Positions 16,283 through 24,840 of a stretch of DNA of 31,052 nucleotides are shown one piece after another. The DNA comes from an uncultured Acetatifactor sp. (GTDB lineage: Bacteria; Bacillota; Clostridia; Lachnospirales; Lachnospiraceae). The stretch lies in the NCBI GenBank assembly GCA_910586435.1, contig CAJUGT010000036.1:1-31052 (forward strand), in the 5' to 3' direction. A model generated the notes under the pieces. It made no database searches, was not told where the DNA came from, and saw nothing but the letters and a program-made list of their open reading frames with translations. The number at the start of each line of letters is the position of its first letter. Position 1 is the stretch's first letter. A program made the position numbers and the translations under genes.

Positions 16283-17911
16283 GTGTATCATAGACAAGGA
16301 AGGATGTACGGGATGATAGAATACATACATAAAGGCCCCAAATATGGGATAAATATTCTTGTAATAGCACTTATGCTACTGGGGGGGATATTACGAATTA
16401 TGTTTTTAGGAAGTGTACCAGGCGGTATGCATCAAGACGAAGCTTTTGTAGCCTGGAATGCTTTTGCCATGCTGAAAGAAGGAATGGATTCCGCAGGACA
16501 CCACTTTCCTGTATACATGGCAGATTGGGGAGATGGACACAGCGCGTTATATGTCTGGCTTTTAATGCCTGTTTTCGCGTTGGTCAAAGGAAACATTACT
16601 CCTGCTTTATGTCGGATTCCGCAGGTATTTATTTCTATAATGACTCTATGGACAACTTTTTGTCTTTTGAAACGTCTTAAAGACTTTCGGACAGGGTTAT
16701 GGGGATTATTTCTTTTGACTATCTGCCCATGGCATATTATGATGTCAAGATGGGGCTTGGACGCAAATCTTGCTCCTGGATTTTTAATATTTGGATTGTA
16801 TTTTTTTGTCAGAGGAATTGAACAGGAGAAATTTCTTCCGCTGTCAGGGTTCTTCTACGGCTTAAGTCTGTATAGCTACGCCATGGTCTGGCCTGTTGTA
16901 CCATTCATACTTTTGCTCCAGATCTCATATTGTATTTATCATAAAAAAATACGTTTAAATGGATGGTGTCTGCTTTCGGCATTGATTCTATTCTTTATGG
17001 CACTGCCGCTGCTATTGTTTGTATTAGTTAACTCCCAAATTTTACCGGAGATTAGGCTGTTTTTTCTGACCATTCCAAAGATGGAAGGCTACAGAGGAGC
17101 TGAGATTGCCCTTTGTCCGGAACAAATGTGGAAAAATCTACGCAATACCTTAAAAATCCTTATATGTCAAAATACCGGAAGTCCTTATGATTTTCTGCTT
17201 CCCTGGGGACTGTTTTACGATATTGGACGTATTTTTATTGTAATTGGAGCAATTGCGCTCCTTGTTCGGCTATTCAATAGCTTGGGTAAAAAAGAGTTTG
17301 TTTCTGACTATTTTCTGTTTGCGCAATTGGCTGGCGGAGTATTATGTGGTATTCTTATCACCGCTAAAATGCATCAAATTAATTGTCTATATATTCCATT
17401 AGTTCTCTGTGAGGCATATGGAGTACAAACAATTTTGAAAATCTTGCGCAAAAAAACAATTGTTTTGGAGCATATGGCATCATGGGGTCTAATAACCCTC
17501 TATCTCATATGCTTATCTCTGTTTCAAAAAGATTATTATACGATATATCGCCAGACAGCTGGAGCCTATTTTGGCGAAGGAATAGAAGAATGTGTAGAAT
17601 ATGCCTTGGAACAATGTGAGCAGAAAGGTATTCACACCATTACGACGGAAAAAGGAGCACAATGGCCAAGACTCCTGCTTTATACGCAGACTTTACCTTC
17701 GGAATATCTGTCATCTGTTGTTTATGATATCCCACCGGCTCCGGCAAGTTTTAATTCCGGCCAAATCCATATCAATACCAGAATTGATTACAGCAACCTC
17801 AGCCAGGAAAGCATTTATATCATATATTTTACGGACATTTCACTTTTTGAAATGAATTTTACACTGAAAGGTTTCCAAGATTGGTATGTGGCGGTTCCTG
17901 TAAGTCAATAG
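16283..17911 (+). CDS. GT39/PMT-like membrane glycosyltransferase
   Basis: A 542-residue multi-span protein of the GT-C fold that probably moves a sugar from a polyprenyl-phosphate donor to an envelope acceptor outside the membrane. The first external loop carries GGMHQDEAFVAWNAF with D52 and E53, the position of the catalytic acidic pair in ArnT and PMT proteins. Ten or more hydrophobic helices run to about residue 440, followed by a soluble C-terminal domain (445-542). The start is GTG, supported by AGGAGG eight bases upstream; an ATG at 16304 has its purine tract too close. No other cell-wall gene is adjacent except the small membrane protein downstream. Confidence 0.78.
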   Translation: MYHRQGRMYGMIEYIHKGPKYGINILVIALMLLGGILRIMFLGSVPGGMHQDEAFVAWNAFAMLKEGMDSAGHHFPVYMADWGDGHSALYVWLLMPVFALVKGNITPALCRIPQVFISIMTLWTTFCLLKRLKDFRTGLWGLFLLTICPWHIMMSRWGLDANLAPGFLIFGLYFFVRGIEQEKFLPLSGFFYGLSLYSYAMVWPVVPFILLLQISYCIYHKKIRLNGWCLLSALILFFMALPLLLFVLVNSQILPEIRLFFLTIPKMEGYRGAEIALCPEQMWKNLRNTLKILICQNTGSPYDFLLPWGLFYDIGRIFIVIGAIALLVRLFNSLGKKEFVSDYFLFAQLAGGVLCGILITAKMHQINCLYIPLVLCEAYGVQTILKILRKKTIVLEHMASWGLITLYLICLSLFQKDYYTIYRQTAGAYFGEGIEECVEYALEQCEQKGIHTITTEKGAQWPRLLLYTQTLPSEYLSSVVYDIPPAPASFNSGQIHINTRIDYSNLSQESIYIIYFTDISLFEMNFTLKGFQDWYVAVPVSQ

Positions 17912-18011
17912 ACAAAACAATTTATGTGATTTTTTTTGTCCTCTGAAAGCATAATGTGGATCATATTTCCATAACATTTAATAAGCTTCTTATTTTTTTG
18001 AGGTGTACATA

Positions 18012-18392
18012 ATGGGCGATATAACAATGGAGCAAAAACTGCGGCTAGTGCAGCAGGCGAGATCCAGATATCAAGAAAATCAATATGATATGTCAAACCG
18101 CGAATGGATTCTGTATGGAAAAACCAGCCAATTCTCTGACTCAGAATATGCTAATCCTTATAGCGATATGTATGGAGGCTCAAAAGAACCTGTAGGTGGT
18201 TATATTTCTTTTTTTAAACTTCGGTTATGGGCTGCCATCTTTTTTCTGGCAGTCATAATTTTTCTGGATAAAAGCGGTATCAAAGTGGCCGGAATCACTA
18301 CAGAAGAAATATTCCGGGCGATTTCGGCCGACTATGATGAAAAAATTGAAGAATGGGTGGAAACACTATCCTATAATTTGCCACAAAGATAA
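18012..18392 (+). CDS. small single-span membrane protein of unknown function
   Basis: A 126-residue protein, not recognised. The N-terminal 65 residues are charged, Tyr- and Gln-rich (LRLVQQARSRYQENQYDMS), one membrane helix lies at about 70-86 (LWAAIFFLAVIIFL), and the C-terminal 40 residues are acidic (TEEIFRAISADYDEKIEEW). ATG 18012 is preferred, with GAGGTG six bases upstream; GTG 18003 and ATG 18027 are alternatives. It follows the GT39-like gene after 100 bases, with T-rich hairpins (AATAAG-CTT-CTTATT near 17980) between them. Its last 22 bases overlap the 3' end of the convergent helicase-fusion gene. Confidence 0.6.
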   Translation: MGDITMEQKLRLVQQARSRYQENQYDMSNREWILYGKTSQFSDSEYANPYSDMYGGSKEPVGGYISFFKLRLWAAIFFLAVIIFLDKSGIKVAGITTEEIFRAISADYDEKIEEWVETLSYNLPQR

Positions 18393-21300
18393 GAGTATGC
18401 GTTTACAATAGTATCTTGTCGTTTCCCTACAATAAAGTAATAATCCATTTGTCCGTTGTTTTCCGTATACAGATAAGAGCCATATGCCGGAATATCACAA
18501 CTGAAAGCAGGGCCTTCTGTCCCCATTAAAATACCATAACCTCTATCCGATAAGATAAAGGGCGGATGAGAAATATGAGAAATGTATCTGGCTGTACCTC
18601 TCAGGCTTAAACTTGTAAGACCAATTTTTGATTTGGTTGAATTTGTTTGTGAGTCCAAGTCGAAACTATAAAGCCGCTCCTCCTTGCCCCAGTCCAGAAA
18701 CAGCCAGGAGCCAAAACGGTTATCCGCCGTCTTGCGCAGCAACCTGCTTTCTTTGCTATGTTCCTCAAGGAGGAATTTTTTATCCCTGGTAAAATAGCGA
18801 ATGGAACCGGTGGATTTGTCAATTTGCAGTAATATTTCTTCTGTTGTCAAATTCAATATGTTACCGGAATCTTTGTACATCCAATACTTTTCTGCTCTGT
18901 TGACCATAACGCCATAAGGCGGCGCATTGTTCGGCTGTCCGTTTTTGACAAAAGATACTCGCATGATAGCGCTGCCTATGGGACTGAGACGTAAAATTCC
19001 GTCCCGACTTTGGAGAAAAAGTCCGTCAGATTCTCTTGTGATCCAACGAATCGCAAGATCTGGCTTAGCATGCCCTGGAACAGACAGCTTTTCCGTAGCT
19101 GGTATATCGCCAAAATCTGGTATGATATGTTGTGACATATTCTCAGGCGGAATGGACCATCCTTTTTCTGATGACGCCCTTTTTTCATTGATGATGACAG
19201 CTGCTGATTGTTTGTTTTTCTCTTTTTCCACTATAGGAGACTTTTGACTTGTATTTTCTTTTGGTTGCTTTTTTTCATTAGATGACATTTTAATAGATAT
19301 ACCTTTTTTCACGGGAGAAGTGACTATCTTGGGACATTCTGCTTTTCTGGATTGCTTCAGTTCCATGGAATCGCCTGTACTGATAGAACCCTTTTTCGCA
19401 TTATGCGTGCTGTTTTTTGCGACCGGCAGCGGATCCGCAATCAATCCTGTCAGGTTGCCCAGATGGAGAACGCATAATTCATGCAGCGCACGGGTGGCGG
19501 CCACATATAGCAGTTTTGCGTGTCCGTCATCCACCGGATACTCTTCCCGGGTTGGGTCCAATATCAACACTGTATCAAATTCCAGACCTTTGGTATATTC
19601 CACTGGAAGAACCATGATACCGTTTCCAAATACCGCCTTTTCCAGGTCGCTTTCCATAACTTCTATATACTTCCCAAGAGCCTGGGCCGTTTTATTTGAA
19701 CTTTCCTGGTCCCTGCAAATAACGGCGATGGTATCATACCCCTTTTTCTGCCATTTAAGACAAACAGCCGCTGCCTCTTCAAATATGTTTTTTTCCTTTC
19801 CGCACTGACGAACCTCCACTGGCTCTCCATGGCGAATAATGGGTTCTACCGGATATACGGAAAATTGTCCATGGTGCAGTATATGTGTGGCAAAATTAGA
19901 TATTTCCACAGTATTTCGATAACTCTTTTTTAAGACGCCAAAATTATCCATGGGGTCCGGAAGCAACAGACGCTTTAACTCTTCCCAGTCATTCAGCCCA
20001 AAGCCAAAGTGAATATTTTGTGATACATCACCCATTACAGTGTACGTACAGGACTGTATACAGAAATGAAGTACGGAATATGCCATCATTCCATAATCCT
20101 GTGCCTCATCAATTACAATGTGATGCGCTTCGCTGATAACCTCAGTCTCTTTTATTCTCTTGTATATATACGCAAGCGCCGCCAGATCATATACATCAAA
20201 AGCATTGTCGGGAACATCGACCTCCATCCCTTTGGCATTTTGTTTCGCAAGGAAATCAGAATACAGTTCATAGATTGATCCTTTCCAGACCTTTCCCCCA
20301 TATCTGTTTCTATATGCCCTCAGAATGGCCTTTCGCTCCGCTTCCGTGTACTTTATCCCTTTTCCCAGGAACTCCTCTTTGACTTTGTTTAGTAATCGTT
20401 CATTTAACATGGTGATTTTATTTTGCATGGAAACCTTGGGGGTCTGCCTGATATAACGTTCCACTGCCGCGCCGTCTACCAGCAGCACAGGTTTTCCTTC
20501 CGGCAAAGTACCTGATTCATCATATACACCTATTTTGCCATCTTTACATCCTTCCACAAATTGCCTGGGATTCAAATATATGGATTCTCTTAAAATACTG
20601 TTCCATTCCAACTCATCGCAATAAGTTTTCAGATCTTCATACCAATGTAAGCTTCCTTTGACGCTGCCTTGATTTCCGGTCTGAGCATGTTTTTGGATTC
20701 GGTATTTTTTTTCATCCCAGTCTTCGTATAAAAGTCTGACAAAAAGCTGTTCCATTGTCATTTGGCGGACACCTTGCACATCCAAATCTGGCAGTACACC
20801 TGTAATATAATTCAGCAGAATGTGATTGCTTCCCACAATGTAAAAATCATCCGGCTTAAATCTTTCCGCGTAATTATACAAAATAAAAGAAATTCTGTGC
20901 ATGGCCACGGTTGTTTTCCCGGAACCCGCAACTCCCTGGACAATGATGTTGTGATAGGGGGATTTTCGTATAATATCGTTCTGTTCTTTTTGGATGGTGG
21001 CAACAATTTCTCCCAGTACAGCCTGCTTGTTTTTGGCCAAATATTTTGTCAGCAAATCATCATTTGCAATCACTTCACTGTCAAAATAGTCCAGCAGTTT
21101 ACCTGACTCAATTTCGTAAGTTCGCTTCAGCTTTAAATCAATTTCAATCGGTTTGTCCCCAGGCGCCATGTAGCTGCATTTTCCAAGGCCATTCTCATAA
21201 TAGGCATTGGCCACAGGCGCGCGCCAGTCCACTACCACCTGGTGAGTTGCGTCACTGGAGACACCGCCCTTGCCAATATAGAGAGATTCTACCCGGTTCA

Positions 21301-21658
21301 TCAATTCGTCCCGAAATACGATTCTCCCGAAATAGGGCTTATTCAATGCTTTTTCGTTTCGCTCCAATGCCCTTTTCATGTGATCATGAAGAGTGATTGT
21401 ATTGTTCAGAAGAAGGATTAATTCAGGATTATCACTGTGATAATGTTCCAGCATTTCATCAATGTCTTCCTTCATTTTTTTCACCTGCACACCATAATTG
21501 CTCAGATTGCCTAGAATGACCTCCAGGGTACGCTTCAGGTGATCCTCTTCCGCTGATCTGGAAGTCCCCTGGATTTCCGTACCAGAATCCTGTTCCTGGG
21601 CAGAATCATTCTCCTTTTTTTCCGAAAACTCCTGAACTGATTTGCCTGTTTTGCCCAT
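18371..21658 (-). CDS. HelD-type SF1 helicase/ATPase fused to a GH31 N-terminal-like domain
   Basis: A 1,095-residue chimera. Residues about 40-740 form a complete HelD/UvrD-like ATPase, a family that frees stalled RNA polymerase: an N-terminal coiled coil, YFGRIVF and VVDWRAPVANAYYE (HelD-specific), Walker A GVAGSGKTTVAMHR (242-255), DEAQD (517-521), KSYRN (near 578), and motifs V-VI EYTKGLEFD and LYVAATRA. Residues 742-865 are a Lys/Ser/Pro-rich linker. Residues 866-1095 resemble the beta-sandwich before the barrel in GH31 glycosidases: DGILRLSPIGSAIMRVSF, then PPFILSDRGYGILMG, DYYFIVG and YSYLCGK, after which the protein ends and the catalytic barrel is missing. Start 21658 is chosen for GGAGAA upstream; 21700 is in frame but lacks a site. 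Hairpin-repeat copy 3 lies 53 bases upstream. The helicase call is firm, the GH31-like call good but unverified. Confidence 0.88.
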   Translation of the reverse strand: MGKTGKSVQEFSEKKENDSAQEQDSGTEIQGTSRSAEEDHLKRTLEVILGNLSNYGVQVKKMKEDIDEMLEHYHSDNPELILLLNNTITLHDHMKRALERNEKALNKPYFGRIVFRDELMNRVESLYIGKGGVSSDATHQVVVDWRAPVANAYYENGLGKCSYMAPGDKPIEIDLKLKRTYEIESGKLLDYFDSEVIANDDLLTKYLAKNKQAVLGEIVATIQKEQNDIIRKSPYHNIIVQGVAGSGKTTVAMHRISFILYNYAERFKPDDFYIVGSNHILLNYITGVLPDLDVQGVRQMTMEQLFVRLLYEDWDEKKYRIQKHAQTGNQGSVKGSLHWYEDLKTYCDELEWNSILRESIYLNPRQFVEGCKDGKIGVYDESGTLPEGKPVLLVDGAAVERYIRQTPKVSMQNKITMLNERLLNKVKEEFLGKGIKYTEAERKAILRAYRNRYGGKVWKGSIYELYSDFLAKQNAKGMEVDVPDNAFDVYDLAALAYIYKRIKETEVISEAHHIVIDEAQDYGMMAYSVLHFCIQSCTYTVMGDVSQNIHFGFGLNDWEELKRLLLPDPMDNFGVLKKSYRNTVEISNFATHILHHGQFSVYPVEPIIRHGEPVEVRQCGKEKNIFEEAAAVCLKWQKKGYDTIAVICRDQESSNKTAQALGKYIEVMESDLEKAVFGNGIMVLPVEYTKGLEFDTVLILDPTREEYPVDDGHAKLLYVAATRALHELCVLHLGNLTGLIADPLPVAKNSTHNAKKGSISTGDSMELKQSRKAECPKIVTSPVKKGISIKMSSNEKKQPKENTSQKSPIVEKEKNKQSAAVIINEKRASSEKGWSIPPENMSQHIIPDFGDIPATEKLSVPGHAKPDLAIRWITRESDGLFLQSRDGILRLSPIGSAIMRVSFVKNGQPNNAPPYGVMVNRAEKYWMYKDSGNILNLTTEEILLQIDKSTGSIRYFTRDKKFLLEEHSKESRLLRKTADNRFGSWLFLDWGKEERLYSFDLDSQTNSTKSKIGLTSLSLRGTARYISHISHPPFILSDRGYGILMGTEGPAFSCDIPAYGSYLYTENNGQMDYYFIVGKRQDTIVNAYSYLCGKL

Positions 21659-21711
21659 TTTGTTCTCCTTTCCTGTGGATGTGATTGCCTGATACACCAT
21701 GGAATACTTTA

Positions 21712-21771
21712 TCCCGCAAGCGGGAACTTGTTCCGGTCTCTGCGCTTCGGCGCCCTGACCAGGGAAGAAAA
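21712..21771 (-). repeat. interspersed hairpin element, copy 3 (partial)
   Basis: On the minus strand it carries CCCTG-GT-CAGGG, GCGC-CGAA-GCGC (fully paired; UUCG loop on the other strand), the conserved AGAGACCGGAACAAGTTCC and CCCGC-TT-GCGGG. The fourth stem (TGGCGATT) and the built-in ribosome binding site of copies 1 and 2 are absent. It lies in front of the helicase-fusion gene. Confidence 0.8.
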
Positions 21772-21888
21772 TTTATAGAATGTCCATATTCCATTTTGCC
21801 GGTCTATATAAAAGTATATAAAATAGATAAAAAAATACTAGACTTTTTTTCTGATATTTGGTATGATGTGTTATAGACTAGTACCTGA

Positions 21889-21918
21889 AAAAAGCTGCCA
21901 ATTATATGACAGCTTTTT
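21889..21918 (-). terminator. rho-independent terminator of the ABC-barnase-barstar unit
   Basis: On the minus strand AAAAAGCTG pairs with CAGCTTTTTT across a 12-base loop, with a T run after the stem. It lies about 190 bases beyond the barstar stop. The reverse reading also ends in T residues, so it could work in both directions. Confidence 0.75.
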
Positions 21919-22111
21919 ATCGATATTGAGATAACTTTCTCATTTCCCATACAAATATCTTTTTTCTTTTCGGATAAGGCATGACATAAAGCGTAAATTT
22001 ACTTCAGCGTTACTCTATATTTGCTTGCGGAACCAAAAAGACAGCCTGAACTTTTGCCGAATGCTGTTTGCTGGCTATGGGCAATGTATGTTTACAGGCC
22101 TACATTGTTGT

Positions 22112-22396
22112 CTATAATGTATCATTTTCCTGCAAGAAAAGGTGAATTCCTGTGTTGTCTTTGACCGACATTTGTATTACTTTTATAAATTTTTCAAAAT
22201 AATCACCCAAATGTTCTTTCAGTATATCCTGATACAGGAATCGGATTTCTGTTTCTCCCTCCAAATCTGTAAGACAATCATGCAGCGCATCCAGATTTTT
22301 GCCATACCAATCAGGAAATTCCAGAAGGCTTGCAAGTTCATTGTGAAGTGATTTAACATCTTCAATCTTTCTTCCATCCAAAACACAAACACGCAT
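22112..22396 (-). CDS. barstar family ribonuclease inhibitor
   Basis: A 94-residue cytosolic inhibitor expected to bind and block the barnase encoded just upstream. The motif PDWYGKNLDALHDCLTDL (28-45) aligns with the barnase-binding helix of barstar; D36 and D40 correspond to D35 and D39, while the barstar W38 position is His here. Length matches barstar (90). ATG 22396 follows the barnase TAA by one base and is served by GGAGAA inside the end of the barnase gene; the longer frame from 22465 overlaps barnase and has no site of its own. The tight coupling is what a toxin-immunity pair needs. Confidence 0.93.
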   Translation of the reverse strand: MRVCVLDGRKIEDVKSLHNELASLLEFPDWYGKNLDALHDCLTDLEGETEIRFLYQDILKEHLGDYFEKFIKVIQMSVKDNTGIHLFLQENDTL

Positions 22397-22397
22397 T

Positions 22398-23066
22398 TTA
22401 TTCTTCTCCATACAATAATTCAAATGTTTTATAATGGTCTTCCGTATAATAGATAAGTCCGTCATTGGAAAATACTATGCGCTTGGCGCCCCGTTTGTCG
22501 GCTCCAAGAGTGTCAATATCACATTCTGTATAATATCGTCCCTCTTTTTCCGGCAGCAGTCCTTCATAATTTCCAAAACGATTTCCGCCAATGCACATAC
22601 CCGGCGCATATGGTTCCAGAGAACCCCCCGGCCATCCAAGAGCTTCTGCGTCCTTTTTGGTAATAAAATTAGATGGAAGATGACCATATAGAAACAGATA
22701 ATATGCCACATCCTCTTTTGATGTGTATGCGCCCTCTTCCTCCAGCTCAGGTTCCGCTACACTGTCCTGTTCTGGCAGAATAGAAGGGCTTTCAGGCAGC
22801 ATAGTACTTTCAGGCGCCATGGTGTTTTCTGGTGCCAGGGTGCTTTCAGGCACCAGGGTATTTTGCGGCCCTATAATCCCCTCAAACGCTACGTCACCGG
22901 AAGTTGCCATGGCGCCTTCTGGCAACATGGTATCGTGAGGTGCTTTGATCCCGCAGGACGCTAACAGAAATGACGCGAAAAGTATGACAATACACCTGTA
23001 AACTGTCATATTTTTGTAATGATTCTTATGGTTCTCTTTTTTCAGGATATTTCTTACAAACCTCAT
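22398..23066 (-). CDS. barnase-like ribonuclease, lipoprotein-anchored
   Basis: A secreted guanyl-preferring ribonuclease homologue with a lipoprotein signal: hydrophobic VILFASFLLASC with the lipobox Cys at about residue 38 from this start. A stalk of hexapeptide repeats (NTLVPE STLAPE NTMAPE STMLPE) follows, then the barnase domain from EDVAYYLFLYGHLPSNFITK to the end. Barnase K27, E73, R83, R87 and H102 have counterparts in ITKKDA, YYTECDID, DKRGAKRIVF and EDHYKTF, so it should be active. Start choice is uncertain: ATG 23066, GTG 23078 (AAAGGAAA very close) and ATG 23009 are all in frame. It is probably displayed on the outer face of the membrane or cleaved from it. Confidence 0.92.
   Translation of the reverse strand: MRFVRNILKKENHKNHYKNMTVYRCIVILFASFLLASCGIKAPHDTMLPEGAMATSGDVAFEGIIGPQNTLVPESTLAPENTMAPESTMLPESPSILPEQDSVAEPELEEEGAYTSKEDVAYYLFLYGHLPSNFITKKDAEALGWPGGSLEPYAPGMCIGGNRFGNYEGLLPEKEGRYYTECDIDTLGADKRGAKRIVFSNDGLIYYTEDHYKTFELLYGEE
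22774..22935 (-). repeat. 18-bp coding repeats of the barnase stalk
   Basis: Four to five units of 18 bases (type AGCACCATGGCGCCTGAA on the minus strand) encode [NS]T[LM]xPE; a separate degenerate pair (DTMLPE GAMATS) lies at about 22903-22935, nearer the lipobox. The product is a flexible Pro/Glu/Thr-rich spacer. Confidence 0.75.
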
Positions 23067-23127
23067 ATGATATTTCACTTTCCTTTCTCTTGTTTGAAAT
23101 GTGTATTACATGTTATATACTTCTTAT

Positions 23128-23158
23128 ATCATAAAACGGAATGCTTATCACATGTAAA
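23128..23158 (-). promoter_or_regulatory. weak candidate promoter for barnase-barstar
   Basis: On the minus strand TTTACA (23158-23153) and TATGAT (23133-23128) are 19 bases apart, in the 97-base spacer between the second ABC gene and the barnase gene. The spacing is wider than optimal. Confidence 0.3.
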
Positions 23159-23163
23159 AATAC

Positions 23164-24840
23164 TTATAATGTGACAACCCTGCTGCATCTGGCAACGGAT
23201 GTTCCCCTGTGTGTCACCATCAGGAACGTCTTTCCTTCCATTTGTTCCAGCAAAAGTTCCAGTATCTCCCGTTCATTTTGGTAGTCAAGACCGGAAGTTG
23301 CCTCATCAAAAACTATAAATTCAGGATTTTTCAGGAGAAGTCTTGCTATCAAGAGCCTTTGTTTTTGGCCCCCTGACAGACGTATGCCATTTTCTCCAAT
23401 CTGAGTTTCCAGTCCTTTGGGCAATTCCTGTATAAAATCCATGATATTGGCCCTAACGCATGCTTCCATCATTTCCGCCTCTGACGCGTCAATTTTTCCC
23501 ATCAAAAGGTTCTCACGAATCGTCAGATGAAACAAATATGATTCCTGCATCAGAAACCCTGCTGTCTCATAGATGGATTTTCTGTCAATTCGTTCCATGG
23601 GATACCCATTCCATAAAATCTCCCCTCTTTCCGGAGTCAGGCACCCAGATATAAGCTGAATGAGAGTACTTTTTCCGCATCCGCTTTCCCCTGTCAAAGC
23701 AATGGATTCCACTTTTTCTATTCTCAGACAGAAATGGCGTAAAATTTGTTCCCGTTCCCCGGGATAGGTAAAGTCTATATTTACCAATTCCAACGTATCC
23801 AATTGAGTTATTTTTACAGGTCTTTCCTCAAAGGGAATCCCATAAATATCGGTGACACGTCTCAAAGATTCCTCCTGTTCCCCCCGCTTCATCCAAATAT
23901 CACTCATACTCAAAAAGACATTGGTAAAATCATTGTAATACTGCATAAAGCTTAATAATACTGGCACGGTCCCCATTTGATTGACTACCAGAATTCCGCC
24001 GAAAAGATATAAACTCATTTGGGTCAAAAATACATCTTTAAAAGCCAGAAAGGTACGATTCAAAAACCAGCATATATGAGCCTTCAGAAATGCATCTCCC
24101 AAACCATTCCAATGCCGCCCAAACTGTTTTTGCTGCATTTCCTCCAATCGGTTTGCCTTCATGTCCTTCCAGAAGCTGAAGTGCATTGTATGTATCATAA
24201 AATCATTATAGGAACCCTGAAGCTCTCTTTTTCTTGTATATTCCGCATTACTCCGCCCTTTGACATACCGTGTCATTATAAAAGAAAGGGGAAGGAGCAA
24301 AAAGCTTATCACAACCAGAATCCAGTTCAAATACAAGAGGATGCCTGTCAATATAACGATATGAATTACTGAAATACAAAGCTCTAATTTAGACTTTTCA
24401 TACAAGACTACATTTTCCGTGTCTTTATGCAGGCGCTCTTTCAATTCTCCTGCGGAATACTCGTGCAACACTTTAATATCCATCTCACCGTATTTGCGCA
24501 GAAGTTTTTCTTTCAGAACAGACTGCATGGGAGGGTAGATCCGATTGCTCACCATTTTCTCCAGCACCGAAAGAAAGGCTTTCAACATATATATCAGCAC
24601 ATAAAATCCTAATATAAGCCACAATATTTGAAAATTGTGTTTGGTGATAACCTCATTTAAAAAGAGAAGATAGCAGTATGGGGGCAAAAGAAGCAGGCCC
24701 TGTTTTAAAAAACGCAGCAATATGTATAGTACTGTTTTCCCTTGAAAAAAGTTATCCTGGCGCAGGATTTCTTTGTGCAGAATTTCTCTGCGGAAGCGGT
24801 CATTTTTATAGAATTCATTTACGGAACCCTTATGCTTCAT
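23164..24840 (-). CDS. ABC exporter half, fused permease and ATPase (second subunit)
   Basis: A 558-residue half-transporter: membrane region in residues about 35-320 and a nucleotide-binding domain with Walker A GESGCGKST (384-392), Q-loop Q432, signature LSGGQ (488-492), Walker B and catalytic Glu in FIVFDEATSGLD (E513), and H-loop His in MVTHRG. The protein ends soon after the H-loop, slightly short of the family. ATG 24840 is chosen for AAAGGAG six bases upstream; it overlaps the end of the preceding ABC gene by 11 bases. Together the two very likely form a heterodimeric exporter. The substrate is unknown; no peptidase domain or precursor peptide is seen. Confidence 0.9.
   Translation of the reverse strand: MKHKGSVNEFYKNDRFRREILHKEILRQDNFFQGKTVLYILLRFLKQGLLLLPPYCYLLFLNEVITKHNFQILWLILGFYVLIYMLKAFLSVLEKMVSNRIYPPMQSVLKEKLLRKYGEMDIKVLHEYSAGELKERLHKDTENVVLYEKSKLELCISVIHIVILTGILLYLNWILVVISFLLLPLSFIMTRYVKGRSNAEYTRKRELQGSYNDFMIHTMHFSFWKDMKANRLEEMQQKQFGRHWNGLGDAFLKAHICWFLNRTFLAFKDVFLTQMSLYLFGGILVVNQMGTVPVLLSFMQYYNDFTNVFLSMSDIWMKRGEQEESLRRVTDIYGIPFEERPVKITQLDTLELVNIDFTYPGEREQILRHFCLRIEKVESIALTGESGCGKSTLIQLISGCLTPERGEILWNGYPMERIDRKSIYETAGFLMQESYLFHLTIRENLLMGKIDASEAEMMEACVRANIMDFIQELPKGLETQIGENGIRLSGGQKQRLLIARLLLKNPEFIVFDEATSGLDYQNEREILELLLEQMEGKTFLMVTHRGTSVARCSRVVTL

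Larger units (their letters stand above)
21659..22111. other. 453-base intergenic region between barstar and the helicase-fusion gene
   Basis: It holds hairpin-repeat copy 3, an AT-rich stretch (21800-21880) that should contain the helicase promoter although no clear -35/-10 pair stands out, the terminator at 21889-21918, and 190 further bases (21920-22111) between the terminator and the barstar stop in which I see no gene or strong structure. Confidence 0.5.

Noticed and set aside
18371..21658. Frameshift or two separate genes within the helicase-fusion frame
   Set aside because: The frame is open through the linker, and I saw no ribosome binding site and start pair clearly placed ahead of the GH31-like part.
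21920..22111. Riboswitch or small RNA downstream of barstar
   Set aside because: No known riboswitch core or strong paired structure was recognised.
22774..22865. Possible CRISPR array
   Set aside because: Units are 18 bases, in frame, directly adjacent and degenerate, with no spacers; they encode a protein stalk.
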